Below are positions 13,026-26,167 of a stretch of DNA of 64,000 nt, piece by piece. How positions within the stretch are numbered: the stretch's first letter is position 1; the number at the start of each line of letters is the position of its first letter. Under the pieces are notes generated by a model. It did no database searches. It was not told the origin of the DNA and saw only the letters and a program-made list of their open reading frames with translations. This stretch comes from Whalleya microplaca (Eukaryota; Ascomycota; Sordariomycetes; Xylariales; Xylariaceae), in NCBI GenBank assembly GCA_022497155.1, contig MU385725.1:372001-436000 (forward strand), read 5' to 3'. A program made the translations under genes and the position numbers.

Positions 13026-15418
13026 GCTATTACTTCTCTATGTGCGTAAAGACGTGCCTAAAAAGACAGAATCTCTATTTAGCAACCCAAGCTCTATCGA
13101 GCCTTACCCGTGTTTTTACCTATTGTAAATATTGATTCACTGCCAACATTAAATCTAAGCTTCTTACCTAGAGCTGAGTTGTGGGGCAAGTTGACCATTC
13201 TTAGATTCTCAAGGAGCTTCTATTTGCGCCCCCCTTCTAATCACTATTACCTTAAAGTGATAGCGTGCTTCCTAGGTCTTATTGATTCGGTCCGCTTCAA
13301 TAAGTGAGATATTGATCAATGTCGATGATAGCCAAAATGTTTCCACCTAGCAGCGCCTCGCTTTCAGGCATTCCGATCGATTCGGGATTTGTGATGGATA
13401 TCCTCGGCTGTCATACTCAGTGCTAGTTGTGAAAGAATTCAGAAGTACATGCCTATTGGTGTAAAGCCTCGTGGTGTGACCAATTGGCCTGGCCACATCA
13501 AGGAATCCTTTGGTTGGGTGCAGATGATCTTCCAGACTTCTGTCATGAGTACTCAGCTATTGGCATAGGCATTTCAACTCGATATGCAAAGTAGTGGCAC
13601 AACACACACTATTGTGTATATCCCTTTTGAGCTTGGCTGCTTTACAGGGACTGAATGTGCTAAGGATACGGGACTTTTCCTATATGTTTTCAATATACAC
13701 TTGTGCGATTCCCCTATCTGTCACATCATCAACAAAAGGCATATGATAGGTAACTCTCAGAAGTTTGGAGATATCATTCGTGTAGTAAAGCTTGTAAACT
13801 TTCATCATGCGTCACCTGAGTAGTTATATTCTCCGGGATAGACTCGAACTAACATGCTCGAGTACCTTGATACTGGTAATGATCGCGAAGAGAAGGGTGG
13901 AGACTCGCGTTGGGGAAGAGGAAGATTAATTAAGAAGGCACTGCAATCCCAGCGTTAACCCTTCTCTCATTGGTATTATACTAATTGCTAGATTACAGGA
14001 ATGGTTCATTCAACTTACCCCCTATCATTAGTAATGCTAGCTATACGAAAGAGAAATATATATTTATATGTGTGTATGTATGTATTTGTATGCGCTATTA
14101 ATGTGGCTTTTCTAAGCTAAGTTAGAATGTGACCTGGTGTTCATGATTTATCATAGGCCCTAGTTATAGTAACAGCATCTATCTCTAAATTCTAGAACTA
14201 GTTTTCATTTTCTTTGCTTTTCGCCTCTATGTTTTGAGCTAAGTGTTAGTGGGCTTACGCATTATCTAGCCTAGCCAAAGTGGCGGGCTGTCAGACTTCT
14301 AGAGGAACGTAGTACAGGTATAGTACGTTTTCGTTGTCACACCCGGATCGACTCAGCTCAGCCTTACAACGACGTTAATACATAGACCTTGTTCTGTTAT
14401 TGGCTCAACTACTTGACCCCATCTATCTACTACGTGTTTCCAACGTTTTCTGACCACCATTACATCTGTTACACAAAGCAGAGCTCACCCGGAAGTCCGA
14501 TCCATTCTCACGGGTCCTTGTAGGTATGTTCGTATAATTTTCTAGTCACAGGATCAATCAGGGATGTGAAGTTCCTAGCTTGGTATATATTCATTGGATC
14601 TTGAGTCGCGAATTCCCTGCCTTGCACGTTATCGAATTTTGGGGCTGAATATGGTAGGCTACCTAGCGTGGGACGACAGACCGGTTATATGCTGACATAT
14701 AGGTATCTGGCAATAAAATTAGCATAGCCATAATTGTCCGAAAAGGTTGCCGTAGGTGTTGATTCCTAAGAAATCGGAGTATATCCTGTAGGGGCACTGG
14801 AATTGAAAGCTAGTTGATTACTAATTGGTTATCTTGAAGAAGTCGGAGTTTTAGCTACAGAATTGGTGATGGCTTTGATCAATTCCCAAGTCATGATTTC
14901 CCCATTAATTGAAGTATATTAACAAGGCTTATAAACTATATAGATGCATATCTTCTTCCCGCTTGTAAGATCTATCAGCCCAGGCTGTATGAGCCTCCCG
15001 GCGGAATCTGAAACGCTTCAACATCCCTTTTGAGGCTGGGAATTAGCGAAGTCTTCTCATGTTACACGCGAACTGAACCGACTTTACTCCACTATTATGA
15101 GTAACAAGTGTCAGCAAAATAGTCCTCTGCTGAGACTAAGGCATAGCCTCGAAAAGCCACCAATATACTTATCGACAGCTCCTGTCAGATGGCTTGCGGT
15201 AGCTTCGGCGGTGTGACATGGTGTGAACGTTGACAGGTTACGATAATTGGCCATCTGTTGAATCGCCAATCTATTAGGTGTATATCGCATTTATGGATTT
15301 CTGTATACCTAGCATAGTGTATTAGGTTTAAGTAAGAGCTTGCCCATTGAGCAATACCTTTGCCCATTCTTCTCCCTCATCTACCCTGTTTCCCGTGAGA
15401 TCAAGCTCTTTGAAAAAA

Positions 15419-17956
15419 ATGGGCTGGCTCAAAGTGACAGTCGAATTCGTGCTCAAGGTTACGCAGCTCGATACCTTCTCCCCTTTCCTAGGATACGATA
15501 GACCGCAAGCCCCCCTGACTCCTCCAGAGCATGTCGTCCCGCTCTCAGATCTTCCAGACGTTTATACTTCCTCGATTGTCTGCGAGTATCCCGAATTAGA
15601 AAGCCAAGGATGGGAGCTATGCAATACCAATACGTCTAGGGACTGCTGGATTAGAAATCCGAGTGAAGTGCAGCCGGCGTTCACTCAATATGATGTCCGC
15701 ACCAATTGTACGGACATTTCACACTACATGGATGGAAAACTAAGCTAATGCAAATATAGATGAAAGCGAACATCCCGTAGGCGTGACGCGAGAAGTAAGC
15801 TCATGTTTACATATATCCTGAAAGGTTGCTGACAGTCATAGTATTGGATTGAGATCGATGAAAACCCTAACGTAAGCCCGACAAAGCAGTCAATTTCCTC
15901 ACAACCCTGTTACTAAAGATCACAGGTATCTCCTGACAGGTTTCCAAAAACTTTAGGGAAGTACATTAATGGAACGTACCCCGGACCAATTTTGGAAGCC
16001 TGCTGGGGCGACCAGGTCGTCGTTCATGTTACAAATCGACGAGAAGATAACGGCACTACTATCCACTGGCATGGTATTAGACAATTAGGTTCGAACGAGA
16101 TGGACGGTGTGAACGGCATTACTCAATGTCCTATCACATATAACGATACGTTCACTTATAACTTCACAGTCGAACAATATGGTCATACCGTAAGTTCCTT
16201 ATTATGTACCTGAGAATTTGCATGAGCATATTGGTCCCAGAATATGTTTTAGAGCACTCAAAACTATTTTACAATGACACTTGCTAACTCTGGACATTAC
16301 AGTGGTATCATTCACACTACTCGATTCAAGTAAGACTATATCGCCTGCCGCAATTATAGGCTGACATTGTATTAGTATCCCGACGGGGTGGCGGCTCCCT
16401 TAGTCATACACGGCCCTAGTAGTGCAAACTGGGATATCGATCTCGGCCCTGTGATGATTTCAGATTGGGTACATGATACTGCGTACGTCGCCTACGCAAG
16501 CGAAATGAATGGCATCCCTCCACCCTCCGACAGCATCGTTGTAAATGGAAAGGGCCACTACAATGGTAGCGGTTCTTACTATGAAACACTTGTTACCTCT
16601 GGGCAAAAGCATCTACTAAAGCTTATCAACGGCGCTACTGCAGCAAGCTTTGTATTCTCAATTGACGGCCATAATCTGACTGTTATTGCCAATGACTTGG
16701 TAGCAGTGGAACCCTTCACTGTGCAGTCATTATTTATTGGCATTGGTATGCATGTTCCTCCAGAGCACATTAGTATCTCTAACGTCATGGAATAGGACAG
16801 CGGTATACCGTGATTGTAGAGGCCAATCAGACAGAGGGCGACTACTGGATACGCACTGTGCCTGCTGGCGACGGGTGTTCTACGTTCTCCTCGCCCCCAG
16901 ACAATACAACGGCCATTCTTAGATACAATGCATCTAGCACAGCCCTACCGCAGACGGAGCAACAGCCCAACATCAATAGCAGCTGTACTGATGTCAACCC
17001 GGATATTCTCAATCCAATAGTGCCTTGGTGTGTGGACCAACATCCGCAAAACAATGTTACCGAAGATACTTACCATGTGCAACTCGAGAATGAGACTAAC
17101 ACACAACTCGGCCCGCCTGGTTTCTCTTACAAGCACTGGTACGTTGGATCTCAGGTCAGTATACGAAGCTTTCATATTCTAAGTTCTTCATTTTATAAGA
17201 CAATCAACTCCCGAGACATGACTTCGAAGTCGATGACCCTTTCTTTGCCTAAGATCATACCCGCGACTACTCCCGGAGACACTTGAATTGAGTAATCATT
17301 ACTAACTCTTGAATGTGCATAGCCTATGTGGCTCGACTTCGGCAAGCCGACTATCTTGAACATTGACGAATCAATAAATAATCCCAATTACACAGTTGTG
17401 TCAGGTATGCCATCGTCCTCGATTTGAACTAATCATGAAAATTACTAATCAGCGACGAGTAGAGGATTACTCTGAAGGATACGTGTACCTGATCGTAGAT
17501 GCTAGTTCTCCCGTAAAAGCGTGAGTATGACTTATTTTATTCCAAGTAGATGATCGCCTAATATTGACAACTAACGTATCTTGTCCTAGAACCCATCCTA
17601 TTCATCTCCACGGCAGCGACTTTGTTATTTTAGCGCAGAGCAACGAGCCCTGGAACGAAACCACCAGCCCTAGTCTATTTAACTACGACAACCCACCCAG
17701 ACGAGACACCGCCATCCTCCCCCAAGGCGGGTTCCTGGCCATGGCGTTCAGGCCTGATAACCCAGGCGCCTGGCTGCTGCATTGCCATATTGCCTGGCAC
17801 GCCAGTTCCGGATTGGCGCTTCAGATTCTGGTGCAGCCGAACAAGCTGGTTCATTCTAATGGCAACCTTACTGAGACGACGCGGGTCTGCGATGTCTGGA
17901 CAAACTCTACTCTTTATCCGGAGATGGCTACTCTTCAAGAGGACTCTGGTATTTAA
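15419..17956 (+). CDS. Ascomycete laccase (multicopper oxidase)
   Basis: Ten exons: 15419-15707, 15760-15794, 15842-15871, 15926-16189, 16303-16329, 16376-16745, 16796-17154, 17323-17404, 17463-17520 and 17590-17956. They give 626 residues. The enzyme oxidises phenols and reduces O2 to water. All four copper signatures are intact: HWHG (165-168, followed by [11 protein letters not shown]), WYHSHYS (207-213), HPIHLHG (507-513) and HCHIAWH (569-575). Leu lies ten residues after the T1 cysteine, the usual axial position in ascomycete laccases. The protein ends in DSGI, the C-terminal motif of ascomycete laccases. There are many N-glycosylation sites. Odd points: there is no clear signal peptide after ATG 15419, and intron 7 is 168 nt against about 50-110 for the others. 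An additional 5' exon is possible. Confidence 0.92.
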
Positions 17957-20798
17957 ACAGGTGGGGATCTCACCTGCATGCCGTGTGTGTCCCACGAGGC
18001 ACTTATATTATTGTGGTCATGTATTGACCGCCTTGTGACTGAACAAGATTGTATTGGATATCGCGGGATCGTAATGTTCAGGGTTGTTTTCGGATTCAAA
18101 TTGTCTATGTAATAGTGTTCTGTTATCTCGTCGTCTTTTTATGAAATGGCTTATATATATATATACAGAAGCCTTATGTATCCCTTATTTGGAAGTTGCA
18201 CCTCCATTGGCCTCTGTCTTTCCATTCTCTATCAAAATACCTTAACTTTAAGAAAGAACAATGCTATCTGAAGATTGCGATACATTCAGTGAACATATCA
18301 ATTGCTTAAGATTTCAACCCTGGTGAAACTTGCTTGCAATTCGTCTTCTCCTATAGTGCATTTTACCCAAGTCTCTTGTCGAATTAGCCCAGCCGTTGTT
18401 AAAGGGGATTTGTCCCAGTGTAGTATTTGTGTAGTGTTGAAACTATCATCGAGAGCTTTTAGGCGTAAATAAATGAAATCGTATTTATGGATAGCGTCAT
18501 TTATAGTCTTGGAGAGAAGGTTCAGCTTGATACATTCTCAATGCTTTGTCCAGGGGTCAGAACGATTGTGTGTCTTGGCCAATCCTAATGACTTCCCAAT
18601 TGAACTTAAATCACGTACGATGTCTTTTCTTGCTATCAGGGAACTCTAGGCAGGGATATTGGAGTCAAAATTAGTTGTCTAGTCACAGAAAGACTCCCTA
18701 CCTGTTGGAAATTCAACCCGCACCTACTTGAAGTCAACATGAGTCGAAGGTTCTCTCCTTGGCCTATGCACTTCAACGAGCCTTCAATGAAGAAACATCG
18801 ACTCTGATTTCGTATAACCATTTTAGCTTTCAAGACAGCAATCAATTCACCTATGGGACAACCAAGGCAATTCGCTTGACGCTAGATCATACATAAATTT
18901 GGCGATATGATGCTGTCTCTCTTGATATGCGGTGAGCTAGTGAGCCTGGAGCTTTCCCTAACTATGTCTTGATCAAATACCTAGGCGGCATATATTGAGA
19001 ATCTCTGAGGTAGGCATAACTCCACCGCTTTCATCATCACTCCCTCATTTATTTCCTAAAACTATGGGCCAAACTGTCCGCTGTGCCTGCTACGCGGCAT
19101 CGTGCATGTTCTTGATTACGACGACGAGATCTGGCTCGACTAGCTTCTGTGTGCGAGGAAAGTATATATATTCTATCAACCCAACACCTTAATATATACA
19201 CTGAAGGAAAATCTTGCACAGGGTGCATGTACCCACGGACGATTGGAGCTCGGGCTAGTCGGTTGAGTGGCCAGCTTTTAGCGACCAGGTGGCTTGGTCC
19301 ACTGCCAGGAAGATTGCCTAGAAGATCTTGAAATCTGTTGGAACCGCTCGGAGGCATCCCGCAGGCCCATTTCCAGTTTCAAAGTCTCAAGTGAGATATC
19401 GGGGGAGGGTTGGGGCTGGGCAAAATTGGATAGGCAAAATGGAATATCACATATCGTGATTGAGCTTAACTTTCTTTAGGTAAGATGCAAACAGCATATA
19501 ATAAGCCATAAATCTGGTCGCATGATAAGCCTAAAATAAAATGCCGTATTGCAGAATGCACACACAGCACAGTGCATGCTCATTTTCAAACCGGACATCT
19601 CCATTGCCTAAGGTTATTTTAATCAACGATAGGTCTTTACTGAATGAACTTTAAACGTACCTAATGTACACTTGGTTGAAGGCACACGTCTTATGTTAGG
19701 ATGTTTGTTTGACAGTATTACTGCTACTACACAGCACATAATCGAGATGATTGCGATATGAAGGAATACATATGTAGGAGACACAACATATTATGGTATC
19801 GCAAGCAGGGTTTGGGTGTATGTATATTCTACTCAGTCGACAATAACAAGAGGCAACCCGCTGTAGCCGTCGCATGAAGTGAGATATACAAGCCAAACTA
19901 CACTTATTACTTTAATATCCACGGGTATACTCCGTATATAGCTACCTAGGGTTGAGTGATCGTGTATTCTGCAAGTGTTACAGTTGAGTAGATCTCGCAC
20001 TGTCGGTCGGCCAACGCATGGTACCCCTTTGGAGAATATCTTGGATAAAAACATATGCAGGGATTATACACCCACTCGACTACTAAGTATGTACGGAGTC
20101 TAACCTCGCTGCGAAACACCAATTGCTTTTTCTCATTTCGCCCTAGAGACATCCTTGGTGCTTTCTCCCCATCGTATTATCAAGATGACGTATAACTAGA
20201 GCAGCTATCCGTCTCATTAACTGGAAGTTTCACCTGTAAATGTAGGCAAAGGCAGGTTAGTACGGTGTCGTATGTGCCGCCCCAATCTATTCGCTAATCC
20301 AATGAAAACCGCAACCATCTCCCGCACAAGAAGAATGAGTCACGCTGAGTTGTCTTGATGCCTGGATGTGCTTTCTGCATGCCGAGGACGCAACTCAAGC
20401 CTACCTTCTACAGGCTAACCAAACTAGCTCTTTCTTACGACACAGACTGATATGTGATAACTCTGGCTGATTCGACCCTGCTTGATATTTAATAAATAAA
20501 TCCCACCACAAACGTCTGTGCACGTTGAACACACACCAACACACCAACACAACTACATACACATCGCACGATTGCTTGGACGATGCCCAATCGGGGCATT
20601 ACATGGCTGTTTGCTGCCAGCCGCTGACGCATCTATCCGATTTGCTAAACGGAGGCTCACCGACATTCAACCCTTGTCTTACCACTGCATGCACAGATAT
20701 ATAAATGCTGACTGTAAGTAATTGAAATCATGAATTGCGGCATCATCTAGAGAAACTTGACTACCCATATCTACAGATTTCCCCAGGCAATTTTCACA
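17957..20798. other. Spacer: laccase 3' flank and Argonaute leader
   Basis: No supported gene. The last ~300 nt are the presumed Argonaute 5' leader. It contains a likely leader intron, GTAAGT at 20714 to CTACAG ending at 20776. Confidence 0.55.
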
Positions 20799-23700
20799 AT
20801 GTCGTATAGAGGAGGAGGACGCGGAACAGGACGCGGAACAGGGCGCGGAGGGGGACGCGGAGGAGGACGCGGTGATAGCATGCGCGGTGGTAGCACGCGG
20901 GGCGGATTCGGCGGCGGGAGACCCCCGGTTCAGAAGCAAGTGTATCGGTGAGTGTCGCACACAACTCGACGTCAGCAAGCCGAGTTCAGCACTAACTCTT
21001 ATCCTTTCAAACTCACAGTACTCCGGGCCCATTTCCTGATCCAGATGCATCGGTGAAAAGGGCAGAGGATGCGATCCAGGCAGCTGTGAATCTCGACAGA
21101 CTCAATCTCAAACAGAATTTTCCACAGCGACCTGGTTTTGGTACCCAAGGCAAGCAAGTGACCCTTTGGGGCAACTATGTTCAGATGCTAGTAGACTCAA
21201 AGTTGGTCCTCTATCGCTATGATATCCAGGTCGATCCTGAGGCAGTTGGCAAGAAAAGGGTTCGCATCGTCAAATTGCTACTAGAGGAGCCCATATTTTC
21301 GGCGCTGCAGGGCAGTCTCATCACTGACTTCAAGTCTACGTTGCTGACCCGCAAGAGATTGACTGATGATGAGATGACTTATCCCATTACATACCGCGCA
21401 GATGGCGAGGATGAGCCAACAGAGAGAGCCAAGAAGTACCAGGTTCGCGTGAAGTACACAAATACTCTAGGACTTACTAGTTTCCTCGAGCACTTGACTT
21501 CTCCCAACCTTTCGGATGGATACGTGGACAAGCAACCTATGATTCAAGCTCTCAACATCTTTCTTAACCATTATTCCAAGTCTGCAGACAACCTCGCGAC
21601 AATCGGTGCGAGCAAGAGCTTTTCACTGAGCCCTGATGCAGCCGCTGATTCACTCGGATCAGGATTACAGGCAATCCGTGGCTTCTTCGCGAGTGTCCGC
21701 GCGGCAACCGCGCGGATTTTGGTGAATGTCAATGTCAGCTACGGTGCGTTTTACGAGCCTAGCAGGCTGGATAGCGCCATGTCTACGTATGGAACACAAA
21801 ATAAGTATCGCCTTGAAGCGTTCTTGAAACGAGTCAAGATCAAGACCCTTCATTTGAAGGCGAGGACAAACAAGGCAGGCAAAGAGGTCACCAGGCAGAA
21901 GACTATTGTCGCTTTTGCCTCGACTCGAGATGGTCGAAGTTTGGCTCAGCCCCCACAGGTAACTGAGTTTGGTACTGGACCAAAGGGGGTCAGATTCTGG
22001 CTCGAGTCTTCCCCTTCGCCTACCAAAGGGGGCAAGGGCGGAAAGGGGTCCAAGGGAGCGAAGCAGGCAACGCCTATAGCATCGGGTGGGGAGTACATAA
22101 CTGTTTTTGACTTTTTCAAGAGAGGTCAGAATCATCTTTTCCTTATTGCGACATACTACTAACATTGATGCTCAGCCTACAACATCACCCTTAAGCAGAC
22201 GCACCTGCCAGTAGTCAACGTTGGCACGCGAGACAATCCAACTTATCTGCCGCCGGAGGTCTGCCAGGTATTACCTGGGCAGAGTGCCCGAGCCAAACTT
22301 GATCCGGGACAGACGCAGCATATGATACGTTTTGCTGTGCGGAAGCCCTTTGAGAATGCAACTGCCATCGTCCAGAAGGGCCTGTCAACGGCTGGATTGA
22401 CAGCCTCGAGCAACCCGCTCCTGGTAAGTAAATTGAAAATGCTTTGTGGACATATGTTAACTGTTATCAGGCCCGATTTGGCGCTTCGATTAATCCAAGC
22501 CTGATCACAGTGCCAGGGCGAGTTCTGAATAGTCCCAAAGTCCTATACCGGCAGAAGCCCGCCAGAGCGAACGCACCTGGTGCTTGGAACGCTGTTGGCC
22601 AAACTTTCACGACTGGTGGCGCTGTCGATTCATGGGGTTGGCTGTTTGTAGCCGTCCCAGGGTTTCAAAACCCATTCAATAGACAGGAAGACTTCGTTAG
22701 CACCCTAGAACAATTCATTAGGGCCCTGCGATCGACAGGAATCCAACTTCCAAATCCTAAAGCAGGGAAACGTATTGCATTGGCCAGTCAAGAGGACCCC
22801 GTACTTGAGGCAGAAATCAGTGGGGCATCGACAGCGTTGAAGATGCTCTTCATCGTTATACCAGCAGCGAATATGCCACTATACAACCGCATCAAGCACC
22901 TTGGCGATATCAAGTATGGTCTCGCCACGGTTTGCTCAGTAGCCACCAAGTTCGCCAGCCCGAGGGGCCAAGATCAGTACTTTAGAAATGTTGCACTGAA
23001 ATTCAACCTCAAGCTAGGCGGGAACAACCAGACGGTGGAAGAACCCCGACTGCGTCTGCTGAAGGATGACAAGACCATGGTAGTTGGAATCGACGTCACC
23101 CATCCGTCCCCAGGCTCGAGCTCCAATGCACCCAGCATCGCAGGCATGGTCGCCAATGTCGACAAGCTATTTGGCCAGTGGCCCGCAGTGCTCGCGGTTC
23201 AGGATAGAGCTCGAAAGGAGATAGTATCTGACCTTACAAAGATGCTCAAGACCCGCTTGAGTCTGTGGAAGTCAAAGGGCAGACACGCCAGGCTACCCGA
23301 GAATATTCTCGTATACCGCGACGGTGTGTCAGAGGGTCAGTACCAGCTCGTCCTTGATAACGAACTGCCACTGCTTCAGCAGGCGTGTAAGGAGACATAC
23401 CCCCCGCCGGAGCAGAAACAGGGTTTGCCACGGATTACGATCGTCATCGTGGGCAAACGACATCATACTCGGTTCTACCCCACGTCCGAGGAGAATGCTG
23501 ATAACTCTTCGAACTGTATCCCGGGGACTGTTGTGGATCGCGGTATTACCGAGGCCAGGAACTGGGATTTCTTCTTACAGGTAAGTTGGGCGCTCGAGTC
23601 TCTCTTCTAGTCTTCTCCAGCACATGTCTTCTCGGCTAAGTAGCCCCTCCACCTAATCATGTCCAAATATGATCCCGCCTCGCAGTTATCAACCTAAATT

Positions 23701-24082
23701 GATGGCCGTTACTAACGTATACACCTCTCCACCCCAGGCCCACGGAGCTCTTCAGGGCACCGTTCGTCCAGGCCACTACTTTGTAGTGCACGACGAAATC
23801 TTCCGGTCGCAGCCCCGCGGCGGCCCGGGCAACGTGGCCGACACGCTCGAGGACGTGACGCAGAGCCTGTGCTACCTCTTCGGGCGCGCCACGCGTGCCG
23901 TTTCCATCTGCACCCCCGCCTACTACGCCGACCTCGTCTGCGAGCGTGCCCGGTGCTACCTTAGTGGCCTCTTCGAAGTACCTGATGGCAGTGTTACTAG
24001 TGGTGACACTGGTGGCATGGGGGCGCAGTCTGGCGACGTGCAGATCCATCCCAAGCTCAGGGATACGATGTTCTACATCTGA
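20799..24082 (+). CDS. Argonaute, QDE-2 type, slicer-competent
   Basis: Five exons (20799-20947, 21019-22124, 22176-22423, 22471-23580, 23738-24082) encode 985 residues. Argonautes bind small RNAs and silence matching transcripts. The order is: N-terminal RGG/GRG-rich tail (residues 4-45), N-domain, ArgoL1 around GLQAIRGFFASVRAA, PAZ region with a Gly/Lys-rich insert (KGGKGGKGSKG), L2, then MID-PIWI from about residue 500. The PIWI catalytic tetrad is complete: Asp709 (GIDVTHPSPG), Glu751 (RKEIVSDL, glutamate finger), Asp785 (YRDGVSEGQY) and His884 (RPGHY). Target cleavage is therefore expected. Length and the C-terminal MFYI are normal for the family. The RGG tail is typical of fungal and animal AGOs that are arginine-methylated. 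Start: first ATG of the RGG frame. No Dicer or RdRP lies nearby. Which Argonaute paralogue this is cannot be decided here. Confidence 0.95.
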
Positions 24083-25606
24083 GCCCGACGGAGCCGAGCC
24101 GATGCAAAACAACACATTACTATGATGTTGAGAGTGGTGACTATGACGCCACTTTCGACCTTGAGGGGGTTGGGTATTTGATATTGATGTTCGTTGTTGA
24201 TTTGGTATTAGGTATGAGAAGTAATGATGGAAGGGAGCCTGGGAGATTGATTGTTGAACCTGAGATTCACATTGCTATCTTATTTTACGATTCATGACGA
24301 CTTTTATGATGCTAGGGCTGATTGGTGGATTTTTCTTATGTTTGGAGAGCCCTAGATGTGAGATGCGAGTTTGGGGAGGTTTCTTTACTACACATACGCA
24401 CTCATTTGGAAGTTTTCTTCTTAGCACTTAGGTACACTCATTTACTCAATGACACACACATTCATTACGTATGCTGGATATTCTTAGTAGTCGAGTCTCC
24501 GTATGATGTCTAGAAGAGCAGTGCCACATCACACATCGAAACGGCTACTTTCACTATAAAATATATTATCATCACAGTAGCTAGCTTAGGACCTCGTCCA
24601 TTTCCAACACAACGTTTTGCCTTCACTCAGCCTCCCTCCCCAGCTAACACTTACAACCCCATGATATATTTTCTCAGTATGTAGATGTATTATTTCTAGC
24701 CTTTATATCTTTAAGGTCATGCGGAAGCCTCGAGTTCCCATCCCTTTGAAACTATAATTAAACTCAAGTGCGTGAGTACTTGTATTCATATGCAAATTGA
24801 TTTTAATCTTTTAACAACAAATTAGATTTTCCATATAACAACAATGAGATCAACATATTTCACAATAGCAATAACCTTAAGTAGTGGGTGCTATAATCGA
24901 TGGAATAATGTTCGGTAGAAAATGTACATCCAGTTACTAATCAAAAGTATTACAAGTTAGTCACTAGTCCAAGCTACAACCACGGTGGTAATACCGGATT
25001 TAACGGTGAAAATAGCCGTTTCAATCACACATACGAAATCGAAGCGGTCCCCGAGATATAGGTATCATTATGTCTTGAGATAGGACTGGCGGCCGAAGTC
25101 ATTATACGTCTATAAAGCCCGGGCTTGACGAATATTTCCCTTCAGTACTCTAAGCCAGCTCGATCATCTCTTCCTGAGAATCATGCCAGCTAGTTGTTTA
25201 TTATTCATATATAACACCGAGTAGTCTGAACGTATGTCTCGCCGTGATACCTACGTTCCTCAGACTAACTTCGTAGACTTAATCTCCTTAGGCGTTCTCT
25301 ACTAGGGACTCTTAAGATATGCGGAGAACAATAAGGATTATAGCTGTTAAGCATGTCTAATGGACCGTCTATGGACCCGATTGTATGGTCGCATGACATT
25401 TTGGACTTAGTTGGAAATACCTGTATGTAGAGTGTTCCATTTGGAATATAAGCTGGCTGTGGAATATATTAGATGCTTTTAAACCTAACCCCTGAATGTC
25501 GTCTCTTATCATCACTCATTCATATACCAGAAGTGTCAGGCGAACCATTGGACATGGTAGACTAGCGAGAATTGCGAGTCCATACACATAATGATATGTG
25601 ATAGCT
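24083..25606. other. AT-rich spacer, nothing recognised
   Basis: This is the 3' flank of the Argonaute gene and the 3' flank of the convergent coiled-coil gene. Only short frames occur, and no repeat was found. Confidence 0.5.
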
Positions 25607-26044
25607 TTAATAACCATGATCATGATAATGCTTGATCATGGCCTCTACCCCATCATGGCCACAAAGTGACTTAACCACGGATACCAAAACTTCATCACTG
25701 TGCATTATCTCTTCATGTAGCATGCCCCGAACCATCTTCAGCTCCAGTTTCAGCTTCTCCGCCTTCCCTTGCACTCGGCTTCTTGCCTTAACCAGTTGCC
25801 AGTTCTTGTTATTCTGCTTTTTCAATTGTTGCCTACTTTTGTCGAGCTCCTTTAGTGCTTTTTGTAGCTCTGTAAGAAGCCTAGCCTCGGTGCTTTCAAA
25901 CCGCCCTGTCTCCTTGACCTTTTTTGAGTTAGGAGCGGCTTTATCATCAGATTCGAGTGCCCGTTTCTTTGAATTGGTGGTGGCCTTTGGGTTCTGGGTC
26001 TTGGGTTGTGAAAAAGTCGGTTTTGGTCTCCAGTCCTGCGGCAT
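25607..26044 (-). CDS. Hypothetical nuclear-type coiled-coil protein
   Basis: A single exon of 145 residues from ATG 26044, which has a strong context (TCAAGATGCC). The frame is also open upstream to 26167, but that part is compositionally different and contains a likely leader-intron acceptor (TTACCAG) just before the ATG. The N-terminal third is basic and low complexity, with two possible nuclear localisation stretches (NSKKRALES, NSKKVKE). Residues about 55-110 form a predicted coiled coil rich in Leu, Lys, Glu and Gln (LLTELQKALKELDKSRQQLK). The C-terminus has HYHDHGY. I do not recognise a family. The base composition matches the surrounding AT-rich block. Confidence 0.5.
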   Translation of the reverse strand: MPQDWRPKPTFSQPKTQNPKATTNSKKRALESDDKAAPNSKKVKETGRFESTEARLLTELQKALKELDKSRQQLKKQNNKNWQLVKARSRVQGKAEKLKLELKMVRGMLHEEIMHSDEVLVSVVKSLCGHDGVEAMIKHYHDHGY

Positions 26045-26167
26045 CTTGAACACTCTGGTAAGTAGTTTGGCTTTACAAGGTGATGTTAGGAGTGTTCCTT
26101 GTTGGAATTGTATGCTATCACTAAGAATTGGGATAGTTGATGTGGTTGGTGTAGATATTTTGTTCAT

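Larger units (their letters stand above)
10191..15418. other. AT-rich spacer with repeats, no supported gene
   Basis: It contains the tRNA-like palindromic repeat at 10862-11220 and a 24-bp perfect palindrome at 13002-13025. Short frames at 13110-13823 are not continuous with each other and match no transposon motif I can recognise. About 12800-15000 is notably AT-rich. Confidence 0.55.

Noticed and set aside
13310..13823. Frames resembling a decayed retrotransposon
   Set aside because: Stops in all frames, no integrase, RNase H or reverse-transcriptase motif, and no LTR pair seen.
13840..13930. Possible tRNA on the minus strand (AGTTCGAGTCT B-box-like, partial acceptor pairing)
   Set aside because: No A-box or D-arm at the right distance, and only five of seven acceptor pairs form.
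17155..17322. A coding mini-exon inside the 168-nt laccase intron
   Set aside because: The translated stretch does not resemble laccase, and the direct junction [16 protein letters not shown] fits the family.
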